Origin: Candidatus Melainabacteria bacterium
Lineage (GTDB): Bacteria; Cyanobacteriota; Vampirovibrionia; Obscuribacterales; Obscuribacteraceae
NCBI GenBank assembly: GCA_016212515.1
Contig: JACRFZ010000002.1
Coordinates: 1 to 64,000, forward strand
DNA length: 64,000 bases
Direction: 5' to 3'
A model generated the notes under the pieces. It was not told where the DNA came from. It worked only from the letters and a program-made list of their open reading frames with translations, and made no database searches. Positions 9,235-16,969 of the stretch are shown in pieces. A program made the translations under genes and the position numbers. Each line of letters begins with the position of its first letter. Position 1 is the stretch's first letter.

Positions 9235-9496
9235 GAAGAGATTTGTCATAGCCAAGTTCCTTTGCTGCTAGCAGATTTTCTGTAACCGAGCGCATGGGCG
9301 GATAAGACTTTCTCCAGAATGCAACAGCTTCTTCAGCTGGAGCATTGCTCAGCCAGCTTAGCTCCGAACAGGCAACAATGCCATTGTCGATTAAGAGAGG
9401 CTGCCAAGTTCGTAACGCCTGATCAAAGCCCAGACAATAGATGGCCCCCTCGGACCAGATCAGGTCAATGCGGCAATCCCAATCACCTAGAATTTG
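9235..9496 (-). pseudogene. Relic of a SAM-dependent methyltransferase (C-terminal part)
   Basis: On the minus strand a frame open from 9496 to beyond 9235 encodes about 87 residues matching the C-terminal half of a class I methyltransferase. IDLIWSEGAIYCLGFDQALR is the post-motif-I region, then QPLLIDNGIVACSELSWLS, then AFWRKSYPPMRSVTENL and the beginning of a final GY segment. There is no start codon in the right place, the SAM-binding motif I is missing, a TAG sits just before the conserved part, and the end is cut by the 3' end of the plus-strand methyltransferase. I read it as a degraded gene truncated at both ends. This accounts for almost all of the 308-base gap between 9227 and 9536. 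Confidence 0.7.
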
Positions 9497-9535
9497 CTAT
9501 AGTTTCGGACGCTAAGGAAAGGCGAGCGGACAGAC

Positions 9536-10393
9536 GTGTTCAATATTCTCAAAAATCTGACAGGCAAAGGTAAGAAAAGCAGCGACTGCCTGACCCTGCA
9601 GTGGTGCCTGCCACTTTCGGCAGAGCAAACCAGCCTGGCCGAAGCTTTTATCAACACACTCAAGAGCCATTACCCTGAAGCCCTGCCCCTCAAGTACGGC
9701 AAGTATGAACCGCTAACAAACAAAACCGGTCCCAAAGACTTTGAACTCTTCATTAGAAGCTGGAGCGACTGCAGCAAAAGCCCCTGCGGCGATATGCTGT
9801 TCTTTCACTCTACTTATCCCTGTGTTAGCGGCACTGTCTGCATTGGCGACCCGAGACCGAACAAAGTAAAACTCTATAACTACATCGCCCTAAATTTTGA
9901 CATGGGTGCATTGCGCGAAAACGATAGCAAAATAAACGCTCTGGTGGAGTTGTTCAAACAGGTGTCTGTGGCAACCAATGCCTTCTATGCAGCAGCCTTC
10001 GTGGTCAGAAACGTGCATATAGACAAACAGACCATATGGCACAGCGTCGATACTGAAGGTTACGAACTTTTGCCCGGCCGTGGCTGGCTGGGCTTGCCTG
10101 TGGCGCCCACCTGGCTGGCCTGGTTTGGCGGCGCCTATAGAGCAGAACTATCTGAGCTTGAGCAAAACCCGCTTGTTTCAGTTGAGCCCGGTGGTCTGTT
10201 TTTGAAGATCGCAAGTAAGCCCCTCAACAAAGACCAGCTCAAGAAGGTCTTTCCAAAACTGCCCCAGCAGCTACTTCTCAAACATGTACCAAAAGCAAGG
10301 TCCATGGCTCTAGATCCAAAGAATCCCGAAGTCTTTGCCGAGTGGTGGTCGGCAGAGGAATTCTTCCCGGCCGACTACATACCGGAACTCTAG
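9536..10393 (+). CDS. Hypothetical protein
   Basis: This is an unrecognised 285-residue cytoplasmic protein starting at GTG, without a convincing ribosome site (a purine-rich AAGGAAAGG lies about 14-20 bases upstream). There is no signal peptide or membrane segment. Composition is rich in aromatic residues; Trp/Tyr/Phe cluster in motifs such as FELFIRSW, GDMLFFHSTYPC and WLGLPVAPTWLAWFGGAY. The acidic C-terminus ends FAEWWSAEEFFPADYIPEL. Size, aromaticity and isolation resemble immunity proteins of polymorphic toxin systems, but no toxin gene is nearby and I do not recognise a named family. Confidence 0.6.
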   Translation: MFNILKNLTGKGKKSSDCLTLQWCLPLSAEQTSLAEAFINTLKSHYPEALPLKYGKYEPLTNKTGPKDFELFIRSWSDCSKSPCGDMLFFHSTYPCVSGTVCIGDPRPNKVKLYNYIALNFDMGALRENDSKINALVELFKQVSVATNAFYAAAFVVRNVHIDKQTIWHSVDTEGYELLPGRGWLGLPVAPTWLAWFGGAYRAELSELEQNPLVSVEPGGLFLKIASKPLNKDQLKKVFPKLPQQLLLKHVPKARSMALDPKNPEVFAEWWSAEEFFPADYIPEL

Positions 10394-10405
10394 AGCGCGT
10401 CGCCC

Positions 10406-10768
10406 TTAAATCTCGTTTTGGCTGAGCTCACGCTCTATGGAATCAATCAAAACGATAGCTTCGTCCTCGGACATTTGAGGTTCATAGTAAACCGCAGCAG
10501 CCAGGGTACCTGTGCAGTTATCCAGCCAGTCATCGTGATCCGGATGCTCCATGAGGGCTCTTCTCAGATTATCGGCAAAGCCGATATCCAGAAGTTCGTA
10601 TTCCCTGTCGTGGTAGCAGAGTACGGCAAACACGCCGCGTTCCTCGGCAATGTCACCGGGCTTATCAAAAGGTCCGGCAAATTCGTATTTGCCGATAAAA
10701 ATGGAAGCGTCACAAAGTTCAAGCTCGGTCGCAATGGCGACGGCAGGCTCACAAACACCATCCAACAT
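10406..10768 (-). CDS. Small acidic protein with a GIY-YIG-like core
   Basis: This is a 120-residue acidic protein. A central block, GVFAVLCYHDREYELLDIGFADNLRRAL, followed by DDWLDNCTGTLAAAVYYEP and a C-terminal acidic helix, follows the pattern of a family of small GIY-YIG-fold proteins: strand, strand with a Gly near its end, helix, then WxxNCxG. The first GIY motif is altered to GVF, and I do not see a full set of nuclease residues, so catalytic activity is doubtful. The start ATG has a good ribosome site (GAGGGG, 6 bases). It ends 13 bases from the convergent gene at 9536-10393 and is separated from the downstream minus-strand genes by about 110 bases. Confidence 0.6.
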   Translation of the reverse strand: MLDGVCEPAVAIATELELCDASIFIGKYEFAGPFDKPGDIAEERGVFAVLCYHDREYELLDIGFADNLRRALMEHPDHDDWLDNCTGTLAAAVYYEPQMSEDEAIVLIDSIERELSQNEI

Positions 10769-10878
10769 GATGTTCCCCTCTTTATTCAGATTGTAAGAGT
10801 CGGCGAATTATCGTTTTTCCGACAGTGGCAACATGTTAGAGGCGAATCGGTTAACAAGATGTTTTGCAATTGTGTAAT

Positions 10879-11439
10879 TTACGATTGCTTCCACTTAATG
10901 TTGCAGCCAAGGCTGGGCTTCTGCTCGGAAGCGCAGGGCGAACCGGAAAGCACGGCGTCGATGGCCTTGCGCAGGTCGGCACCGGTGACGGGAATGTCGG
11001 TGGAAGGGCGGCTATCATCCAGTTGACCGCGATAAACAAGGCTTTTGTTGGCGTCGAAGAGAAAGAAGTCGGGGGTGCAAGCAGCTTCATAGCGCCTGGC
11101 TACCGATTGGTCCTGGTCATAGCAGATGGGAAAATTGAGCTTTGCTTCCAGGGCGAACTCTCTCAAAGAATCCGGACTATCGGCAGGATAAGCCTCGGCA
11201 TCATTGCTTGAAATGGCCACAATGCCAAGCCCACTGTCGTTGTAATCAGTACCGAGCCGTGAAAGCTCGCTTTGAATGTGCTTGACGTAAGGGCAATGAC
11301 GGCAAATAAACATTACCAGTAAAGCCCGGCAGGCAGAGAAGTCTTCCAGGGTGATGGTCTTGCCCGAAACCACATCAGGCAAGCTGAAGTGGGGAGCAGT
11401 GGTACCGAGTTCCAGCATAGTCGAATAGGTACGAACCAT
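10879..11439 (-). CDS. Thioredoxin-family (AhpC/TSA-like) protein
   Basis: This 186-residue protein has a thioredoxin fold of the peroxiredoxin/TlpA type: an N-terminal GTTAPHFSLPDV strand region, the active-site CxxC as C46-R-H-C49 followed by PY, and the cis-Pro region CTPDFFLFD. There is no signal peptide, so it acts in the cytoplasm, probably as a thiol peroxidase or reductase. The start ATG lies 2 bases after the ketopantoate reductase stop, with GGGAG 8-9 bases away inside that gene; an internal ATG seven codons in is an alternative. It is the last gene of the unit 13521-10879. Confidence 0.85.
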   Translation of the reverse strand: MVRTYSTMLELGTTAPHFSLPDVVSGKTITLEDFSACRALLVMFICRHCPYVKHIQSELSRLGTDYNDSGLGIVAISSNDAEAYPADSPDSLREFALEAKLNFPICYDQDQSVARRYEAACTPDFFLFDANKSLVYRGQLDDSRPSTDIPVTGADLRKAIDAVLSGSPCASEQKPSLGCNIKWKQS

Positions 11440-11441
11440 TA

Positions 11442-12365
11442 TTAACTTCTCCCATTAACGTAAGGGTCAAGTATGGCACAGAGCGTGCTCGAAACCGGAG
11501 TAGCCACCCCAAGTTTTTTACCAAGCGCTACAACCGTGCCGGCCAGCCAGGGCAACTCCAGTCTATTTCCCACACGCAAATCGTATTCCATGGAAGCAGT
11601 AACATCGGGAGCCAGACCGTCAAGATAAGCCATGCGATCCCTAACCAGATCGGCAGGCAGCTTAACACCGCTGGCAGTGGCAACCGCCACCACTTCCTCC
11701 ATAACCCGCTCCAACAATTCTCTTGTCTTGGGATTGGCCCGCACCGGTCCGATCGGCTGCCTGACACTGGCGGTGAGCGAGCTCATGGCCACAAGCACCA
11801 CAAATTTCTGCCAGAGCGAAGAAAGAATATCGGTTACCACTACCGCTTCGATGTCGGACTTTTCCAGGGTTGCCTTTAATGAAAGAGCTCGCTTTGATAT
11901 GGTGCCGTCGTATTCTCCAAAAACTAGTTTTTGCACAGTTCCTTTTTGCTCAATCAGGCCGGGAGCAGTGATGGTGGCACCAACATAACTGATACCACCC
12001 ATGACCCTATGCGCTCCAAAAGCAGCCTGCAAAAGTTCATCGCGGCTGATGCCGTTCTGGAAGGAAATAACGGTAGTATTCTCACCCACTACAGGTCTGA
12101 TGGTCTCAATGGCGGCCTCGGTATCCCAGAGTTTGACGGTGACAAAGATGAAGTCGAAGGGCTGCTCTTGCTCAAAAGCTGAGACCACTCGACAGGGCTT
12201 AATCAAAAGGTCGCCGCGCTCGGCACTCTTGATTTGCAGCCCGCCTGAGACGATTGCCTCTTTGTGCTTGCCGCGCGCCACAAAAGTAACATCCGCCCCG
12301 GCATGAGCCAATCTGGCACCAAATACGGCACCGACTCCACCCGTTCCCATAATTGCCAGTCGCAA
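11442..12365 (-). CDS. panE: 2-dehydropantoate 2-reductase (ketopantoate reductase)
   Basis: This is a 307-residue NADPH-dependent enzyme of the ApbA/PanE family, reducing ketopantoate to pantoate in coenzyme A synthesis. The N-terminal Rossmann motif is IMGTGGVGAVFGARLAHAG (about residues 5-23). FVTVKLWDTEAA matches the conserved Lys near the active site; later segments (VISFQNGI, then SLWQKFVVLVAMSSLTA) match the two-domain family. It starts at TTG with AGGAAGG 5 bases upstream. It sits 10 bases after the LOG-family gene and 2 bases before the thioredoxin-like gene, so the three appear to be one transcript. Other ApbA-family members reduce other 2-keto acids, so specificity is inferred. Confidence 0.88.
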   Translation of the reverse strand: MRLAIMGTGGVGAVFGARLAHAGADVTFVARGKHKEAIVSGGLQIKSAERGDLLIKPCRVVSAFEQEQPFDFIFVTVKLWDTEAAIETIRPVVGENTTVISFQNGISRDELLQAAFGAHRVMGGISYVGATITAPGLIEQKGTVQKLVFGEYDGTISKRALSLKATLEKSDIEAVVVTDILSSLWQKFVVLVAMSSLTASVRQPIGPVRANPKTRELLERVMEEVVAVATASGVKLPADLVRDRMAYLDGLAPDVTASMEYDLRVGNRLELPWLAGTVVALGKKLGVATPVSSTLCAILDPYVNGRS

Positions 12366-12375
12366 GGTAACCTTC

Positions 12376-13521
12376 CTAATTATGCCTGGGAGCGATGATG
12401 GGCGGGTGATTGACTATATAGTCAACCACCTCGTCTACTTCGTCACAGAGAGCCAATACTTTGTCGTAGAGTTTGCCTGCCGACAATTGTTTGATGAAGG
12501 GATAAACCGGCTTCACGCGGCTCCAGTATTCTCGTCCGAAGAAGATCATGGGGCTGGCCATACCGGTTGTGAGATAGTGATTTTGCGTTAGATCTTGAAA
12601 GATTTCCTGGATGGTGCCGGCGGAGCCGGGGGCATAAACGATGCCACCGGTGGCGATGGTAACCAGTCCGTCTTCCCGCAAGCTGTTGGCAAAATATTTG
12701 GCGATGTGGGTGGCAAAAGGCGTAGGCGGTTCGTGACCGTATAGCCAGGTCGGTACCCCAAGACTGTAGTGCAAGTCTCCCTCGGGCGGAGCGTAATCAT
12801 TCATGACTTTGTGCGCAAGGCTGAGCCAGAGAGGGTCGGTATATACCGGCGCTTCGCTGAGGTAAGAGATGGCTTCCTCCAACTCCTCTACTTCTCTGGC
12901 GGCGAACCAGGCTCCTAAATGAGTAGCTTCCATGGCCCCTGGACCACCGCCTGAAACCATGAGATAGCCGAGCCTGCTCAAATGCCAGGCAAGCAAAGCC
13001 ACACTGGCATATTCTTGAGCACCACGCTTCATATCATGCCCGCCCATGATAGCCACAACTCCGCGCCTGGTGCGGGACATCTGCCCGAGAAATTCTTCCA
13101 TGGCATTAGCAATGGAATGATCGTGCAGGCGCTGGGCCAGTGAATTAATCAAGCCCCGCGGGCTGGCACCACCCTGGTCGCGCCACTGCTGCATAATGAC
13201 GGCATCAAGGCAGTCATCGTAGGTATGGGGATCTTCAAAGTCGAATTTGTCGTACAGTTCGGACGCCGTATAAAGATTAGGGCGGAAGGGCTTAAAAGCA
13301 AAACCGGTCATGGCCGGAAATACGCAAGCGCCGCGCCTCTCCATATCGTGTTCAAGGTTCTGACTCATGAGGCAGCCTAAGAAGTAAGCGTCTTTCACCT
13401 CGGCAGCCCGCAATAATTCTTCCGCCTGACGCAAATCAAGCCCCTGAATAGCGAAGCCGGAAAGCCCGCGCCCTTTAGCCAGGACTTGAAACAATTCCTC
13501 CAGTGACTCTATTTCATGCAC
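12376..13521 (-). CDS. LOG-family nucleotide phosphoribohydrolase-like protein
   Basis: This 381-residue protein has a C-terminal lysine-decarboxylase-like Rossmann domain typical of LOG/PpnN proteins, which cleave nucleoside 5'-monophosphates to base and ribose 5-phosphate. The first glycine motif is VSGGGPGAMEATHLGAW (starting near residue 188); the second, usually PGGxGTxxE, is present as PGSAGTIQE, keeping the catalytic Glu but with Ser-Ala in place of Gly-x. About 150 residues precede the domain, as in PpnN-like long forms. The start is GTG with a poor ribosome site. It is the first gene of a minus-strand unit with panE. Confidence 0.82.
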   Translation of the reverse strand: MHEIESLEELFQVLAKGRGLSGFAIQGLDLRQAEELLRAAEVKDAYFLGCLMSQNLEHDMERRGACVFPAMTGFAFKPFRPNLYTASELYDKFDFEDPHTYDDCLDAVIMQQWRDQGGASPRGLINSLAQRLHDHSIANAMEEFLGQMSRTRRGVVAIMGGHDMKRGAQEYASVALLAWHLSRLGYLMVSGGGPGAMEATHLGAWFAAREVEELEEAISYLSEAPVYTDPLWLSLAHKVMNDYAPPEGDLHYSLGVPTWLYGHEPPTPFATHIAKYFANSLREDGLVTIATGGIVYAPGSAGTIQEIFQDLTQNHYLTTGMASPMIFFGREYWSRVKPVYPFIKQLSAGKLYDKVLALCDEVDEVVDYIVNHPPIIAPRHN

Positions 13522-13656
13522 GCTTCAGGTATCCCACAAGACTGAGGTCTCTGGTCTGCTTAATATATAGATTATGAATTAAATAAGGAAGTATTCCAGA
13601 CCTTTGAGCATGATAAACAATAACAGTTGTTTGAGCCAAGCAAGCCTGGAGGAACC

Positions 13657-14862
13657 GTGAAAAACATAGGCATCATTACATCGGGCGGAGACTGCGGCGG
13701 TCTCAACGGTGTCATCAAGGGCGCCGCCCTGAACGCACTCAGCAAGGGCATGAAAGCCTTCATTATTCCCAACGGCTACGCCGGTCTTTACAATCTTGTC
13801 GATATCAAGAGTTTGACCGAGCTGACCAGAGAAAGACTGGAAGAAATTGAAGTGATTGTGGCCGGCTCCGAAGCCGGTAATTCACGGGTAAAAGTTTCCA
13901 AAATAAAAGATGCCGGCAAATACGATCGTATTAAGGCCGGATTGAAGAAGTTCAACCTCGATGCGCTTGTCATCGCCGGTGGTGACGATACAGGCTCGGT
14001 GGTGGCAGATCTTGCCGGTCAGGGAATTCCCTGTGTGCATGCGCCCAAGACTATGGACCTGGATTTGATGCCTTACAGCGTGGGCGGCGACTCTACCATC
14101 AATCGCATTGCAGAAGCCGTTAGAGATTTGAAAACCACGGGGCGCACCCATAATCGCATCATCGTCATGGAAGTCTTCGGTCGCTATGCCGGACACACTG
14201 CTTTTCGCGGTGGTGTGGCGGCAGACGCCGATGCCGTCTTGATACCGGAAGTGCCGGTTGATTTCGATGTGCTCTACAAACATGTGAAAGCAGCTTTCAT
14301 CAAGCGCATCGAAGAAAGCGATGTGCATGCCGGTACAGCCATGGTGGTGGTGGCGGAAGGACTGAAAGATGCTTCCGGCAATGAACTGGTAGACATGAGT
14401 TCCGAACCGGATTCTTTCGGACATAGAAAACTGATGGGCGCCGGACGCTATGTGGTCAAACAAATAGAGGACCGCATCAAGGCCGACCCGGAAGTGAAAG
14501 AGTTCATGAAACGCACGGGACAGTTTGTGGAAGGCGTCTACGAGATTCCGGAAGTGCGGGAAATTCGCCCCAGTCACCTGGTGCGCTGTGGCTTCAGCTC
14601 GGCAGTAGATTCCAATTTCGGACTGGAAGCCGGCGCCGCCGCTGTTGAACTGGTCAGCCAGGGCACCTTTGGCGTCACTGTCGTGAGCCTGAGAGAAGGC
14701 ACGCTGGAGTACATGGATGTAAAAGACGCCATTGTGCAAAGACACGTGGATCTCAACGACATCGCCTTGTTCGAAACCCTGGGCATGAGCTTCGGTCGGG
14801 AACCGCAGAAAGCCAAGGTTCAGTTGCAGAAAGTAACCGGCAAGCCAAAGCGCGTCTATTAA
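13657..14862 (+). CDS. 6-phosphofructokinase, pyrophosphate-dependent type
   Basis: This glycolytic enzyme of 401 residues phosphorylates fructose 6-phosphate. The N-terminal GIITSGGDCGGLN motif is canonical. Two positions point to PPi rather than ATP as phosphoryl donor: GGDDT (Asp where ATP enzymes have Gly in GGDGS) and PKT (Lys where ATP enzymes have Gly in PGT). The catalytic loop is TMDLD instead of the near-universal TIDND: both catalytic Asp remain but Asn is Leu. Downstream VFGRYAGHTA and the RPSHLVRCG region fit the family. I chose GTG at 13657 because GGAGG lies 4 bases before it; an upstream TTG at 13627 has no such site. It is followed by a strong terminator. Confidence 0.9.
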   Translation: MKNIGIITSGGDCGGLNGVIKGAALNALSKGMKAFIIPNGYAGLYNLVDIKSLTELTRERLEEIEVIVAGSEAGNSRVKVSKIKDAGKYDRIKAGLKKFNLDALVIAGGDDTGSVVADLAGQGIPCVHAPKTMDLDLMPYSVGGDSTINRIAEAVRDLKTTGRTHNRIIVMEVFGRYAGHTAFRGGVAADADAVLIPEVPVDFDVLYKHVKAAFIKRIEESDVHAGTAMVVVAEGLKDASGNELVDMSSEPDSFGHRKLMGAGRYVVKQIEDRIKADPEVKEFMKRTGQFVEGVYEIPEVREIRPSHLVRCGFSSAVDSNFGLEAGAAAVELVSQGTFGVTVVSLREGTLEYMDVKDAIVQRHVDLNDIALFETLGMSFGREPQKAKVQLQKVTGKPKRVY

Positions 14863-15366
14863 TAAGTAGATCGATTCTCCTCAAATAAACGCTGCTTGCA
14901 GATAAATGATGCTTGATTGAATCAGTAAGAAAGAGAGGCCGGTCCTCTCTTTTTTATTGAGCCGGGTAGTCATGAAGTAAAGAGCCGATAAGGGTGCTTA
15001 GACTAAATTTATATATCTTTACTATACCTTTACCACCCTGTAATCACCCTGACTATTCCCCCATGATGATGCCACCTCTTGACTAGCAGGTCGGAACAAA
15101 GCCTTTTGCTTGCACAATTACAAAATTCGAACCAATCGGCAACACCTCCTGACAGCCTGCAGCGGCCTACTCTTGTCTTCCTGAAAATGGGTGGTAAGCC
15201 TGCCTGATAAAAGGTTCGCGGCGGGAGCGGAAGAAATAAAGTGGTATTATTTCCCAAACTTACCCTCGCCTTGTATGTACATCAAATATACGAGTCAAGT
15301 GAAAGACCTTGAATTGCAGGCGAGCCATGTCCGTTTCCGTCAAGTCAACCGTGTGGGGAATTTCCT
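14863..15366 (+). other. Intergenic region with one terminator, no gene seen
   Basis: This 504-base stretch between the phosphofructokinase and the secreted protein contains the terminator at 14930-14955. The rest is AT-rich around 15005-15030, then mixed. A minus-strand open frame of 75 codons at 15030-15257 has no recognisable protein features. I see no coding or RNA signal. Confidence 0.5.
14930..14955 (+). terminator. Rho-independent terminator
   Basis: A perfect 9-base stem, AAAGAGAGG (14930-14938) with CCTCTCTTT (14944-14952), encloses a 5-base loop and is followed by a T run. It lies 67 bases after the phosphofructokinase stop and should end its transcript. Confidence 0.9.
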
Positions 15367-16959
15367 TTGATTACCGCTAAAAGAAATCGAGTTGTTCTGG
15401 TAGCAAGCACTCTATTGCTTGCCCAATTTTTACCCGTGCAGCTCCTTAACCTGAGCTTCCAGCAAGCGGCCGTAGCGGCCAACCAGGAAACCCCAATGGT
15501 CCTGAAGGGCGCCTACGACCCCTCAGCCACACCGGAAACAGCCACGGAAGCACCGGCAGCCGCCCCGAGCGCCACTTCCAACACCGACACCACAACTGGT
15601 ACCACCACCAGTGCCGTCGAACCGACCAAAGTGACCACCACTGGCGAGCCCAGCGTCACTGAGACAACGGTCGATCTCAAAGACAAAAAGATCGAATCCG
15701 GCATCAGCATCAGCACCTCATCCAAACTGAAGTGCGTAGAATTTGCTCCCAGTAAAGATCCTTTCGAAGAAGCAATCAACACTGCCGCCATCGTGGCCAT
15801 GGAAAGAGACCCGGAAGTGGTGGAAGCCGACAACAAGCTCTTTAAAATGCAGGGCTCCGGTCAAAACGCCAAAGAAATTTCCAAAAACTTCCTGCATTAC
15901 TTGCTCAACTACCGCGGTGTCGGTCCTTCCAGCTCCGGCGCCAATGCCCTCATGGAGCGCAAGATCAATAGCAGTTCCACCCTGGCGGCTGAACTGAAAT
16001 GGGAAAAAGCCGTCGACGAAAAATACGTTTCCACAGTGAACGCCTGCGCAGAACTGGCCGATGCTCTCGACCGTGAAGACGCAGCCGAAAGAGATCAGGC
16101 CCTGGCTGACGCCACTGCCAATTTGAATGTCTTAGTGGGCGAAGAAGAAGCAGCAAAACTCGTCACCAAGTTCAAAAATCTGAAAGCCAGCCTGCCCAAT
16201 ACCATCCCCAACGCCGGTAGCCTCGGTGTGGCGGCAGAGCGGGCCCGCATCCGCACCCTGGAAGAAGCCGTGATCAAGCAAGATCCGATTCTTTCCACCA
16301 CCACCCAGAAACTGGCCAAGTACACTGTCACTACCAAGACCGAAGTAGTCACCGGCGCCATCCAGAGTGCTCTGGGCGTAGCTGGTCTAGCTCCCAGCTT
16401 GATCGGTCCCTGCGCCCAGTTGGTCAAGACAGCCTTCATTCTCTCCACCGGTGGTTCGGAAGAGAACAAACTCTACAAAGAAGTCTTCCTTTTCAAACGC
16501 ATAGAAGTGAGAGCCCGCACCATCAGCCAACTCTCCTCAACGGCGGTGCGCTCCTACCACATGGCTTGCCTGACCAAGCGCCCGCTTCTAGCGGCGTATT
16601 CACAGTCTTTGATGAGCAAGATGACCGACAAAGAGACAGTAGAAAAGATTGTCTCAGGCAACCTCGATACTCGCATTGCCTCACCGACAACACCGGCAGC
16701 CGCCCTGGTAATGGAAGCCAACAAGGCAAAAGCAGAAAAGAGCAAGAAAGAAGCAGCTCTTGAGACCACCAAAGAGAAAGTAAAAGAAGCAGCCGAAACC
16801 AGCAAGCCGGAAGTGAAAGCAGAAGCGACACAGCCGGAAGTAAAAACGGAAGCTAAGGCCGAAGAGGCGAGCGAAACCAAGAAACTGGCCGAAAAGCCCG
16901 GTGAAACCGTGCAAGAAGCACAGTCCTGGAACGCTACCGACAAGACCGCAGGTCAGTAA
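15367..16959 (+). CDS. Secreted hypothetical protein with Lys/Glu/Ala-rich tail
   Basis: This is a 530-residue protein with a long signal peptide (residues about 8-40, VVLVASTLLLAQFLPVQLLN, then Ala-rich AAVAAN). Residues 45-110 are a Thr/Ser/Pro-rich linker. A helical central domain (about 130-430) follows; residues 440-515 are rich in Lys, Glu and Ala and likely form a charged single helix or coiled coil. It starts at TTG with GGGGAA about 8 bases upstream. No family is recognised. The polytopic membrane protein begins 10 bases after its stop, so the two are probably co-transcribed and may work together at the envelope. Confidence 0.7.
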   Translation: MITAKRNRVVLVASTLLLAQFLPVQLLNLSFQQAAVAANQETPMVLKGAYDPSATPETATEAPAAAPSATSNTDTTTGTTTSAVEPTKVTTTGEPSVTETTVDLKDKKIESGISISTSSKLKCVEFAPSKDPFEEAINTAAIVAMERDPEVVEADNKLFKMQGSGQNAKEISKNFLHYLLNYRGVGPSSSGANALMERKINSSSTLAAELKWEKAVDEKYVSTVNACAELADALDREDAAERDQALADATANLNVLVGEEEAAKLVTKFKNLKASLPNTIPNAGSLGVAAERARIRTLEEAVIKQDPILSTTTQKLAKYTVTTKTEVVTGAIQSALGVAGLAPSLIGPCAQLVKTAFILSTGGSEENKLYKEVFLFKRIEVRARTISQLSSTAVRSYHMACLTKRPLLAAYSQSLMSKMTDKETVEKIVSGNLDTRIASPTTPAAALVMEANKAKAEKSKKEAALETTKEKVKEAAETSKPEVKAEATQPEVKTEAKAEEASETKKLAEKPGETVQEAQSWNATDKTAGQ

Positions 16960-16969
16960 TCGGTCGTAG

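Noticed and set aside
15030-15257. Minus-strand frame of 75 codons
   Set aside because: No ribosome site, no recognisable features, and atypical composition.
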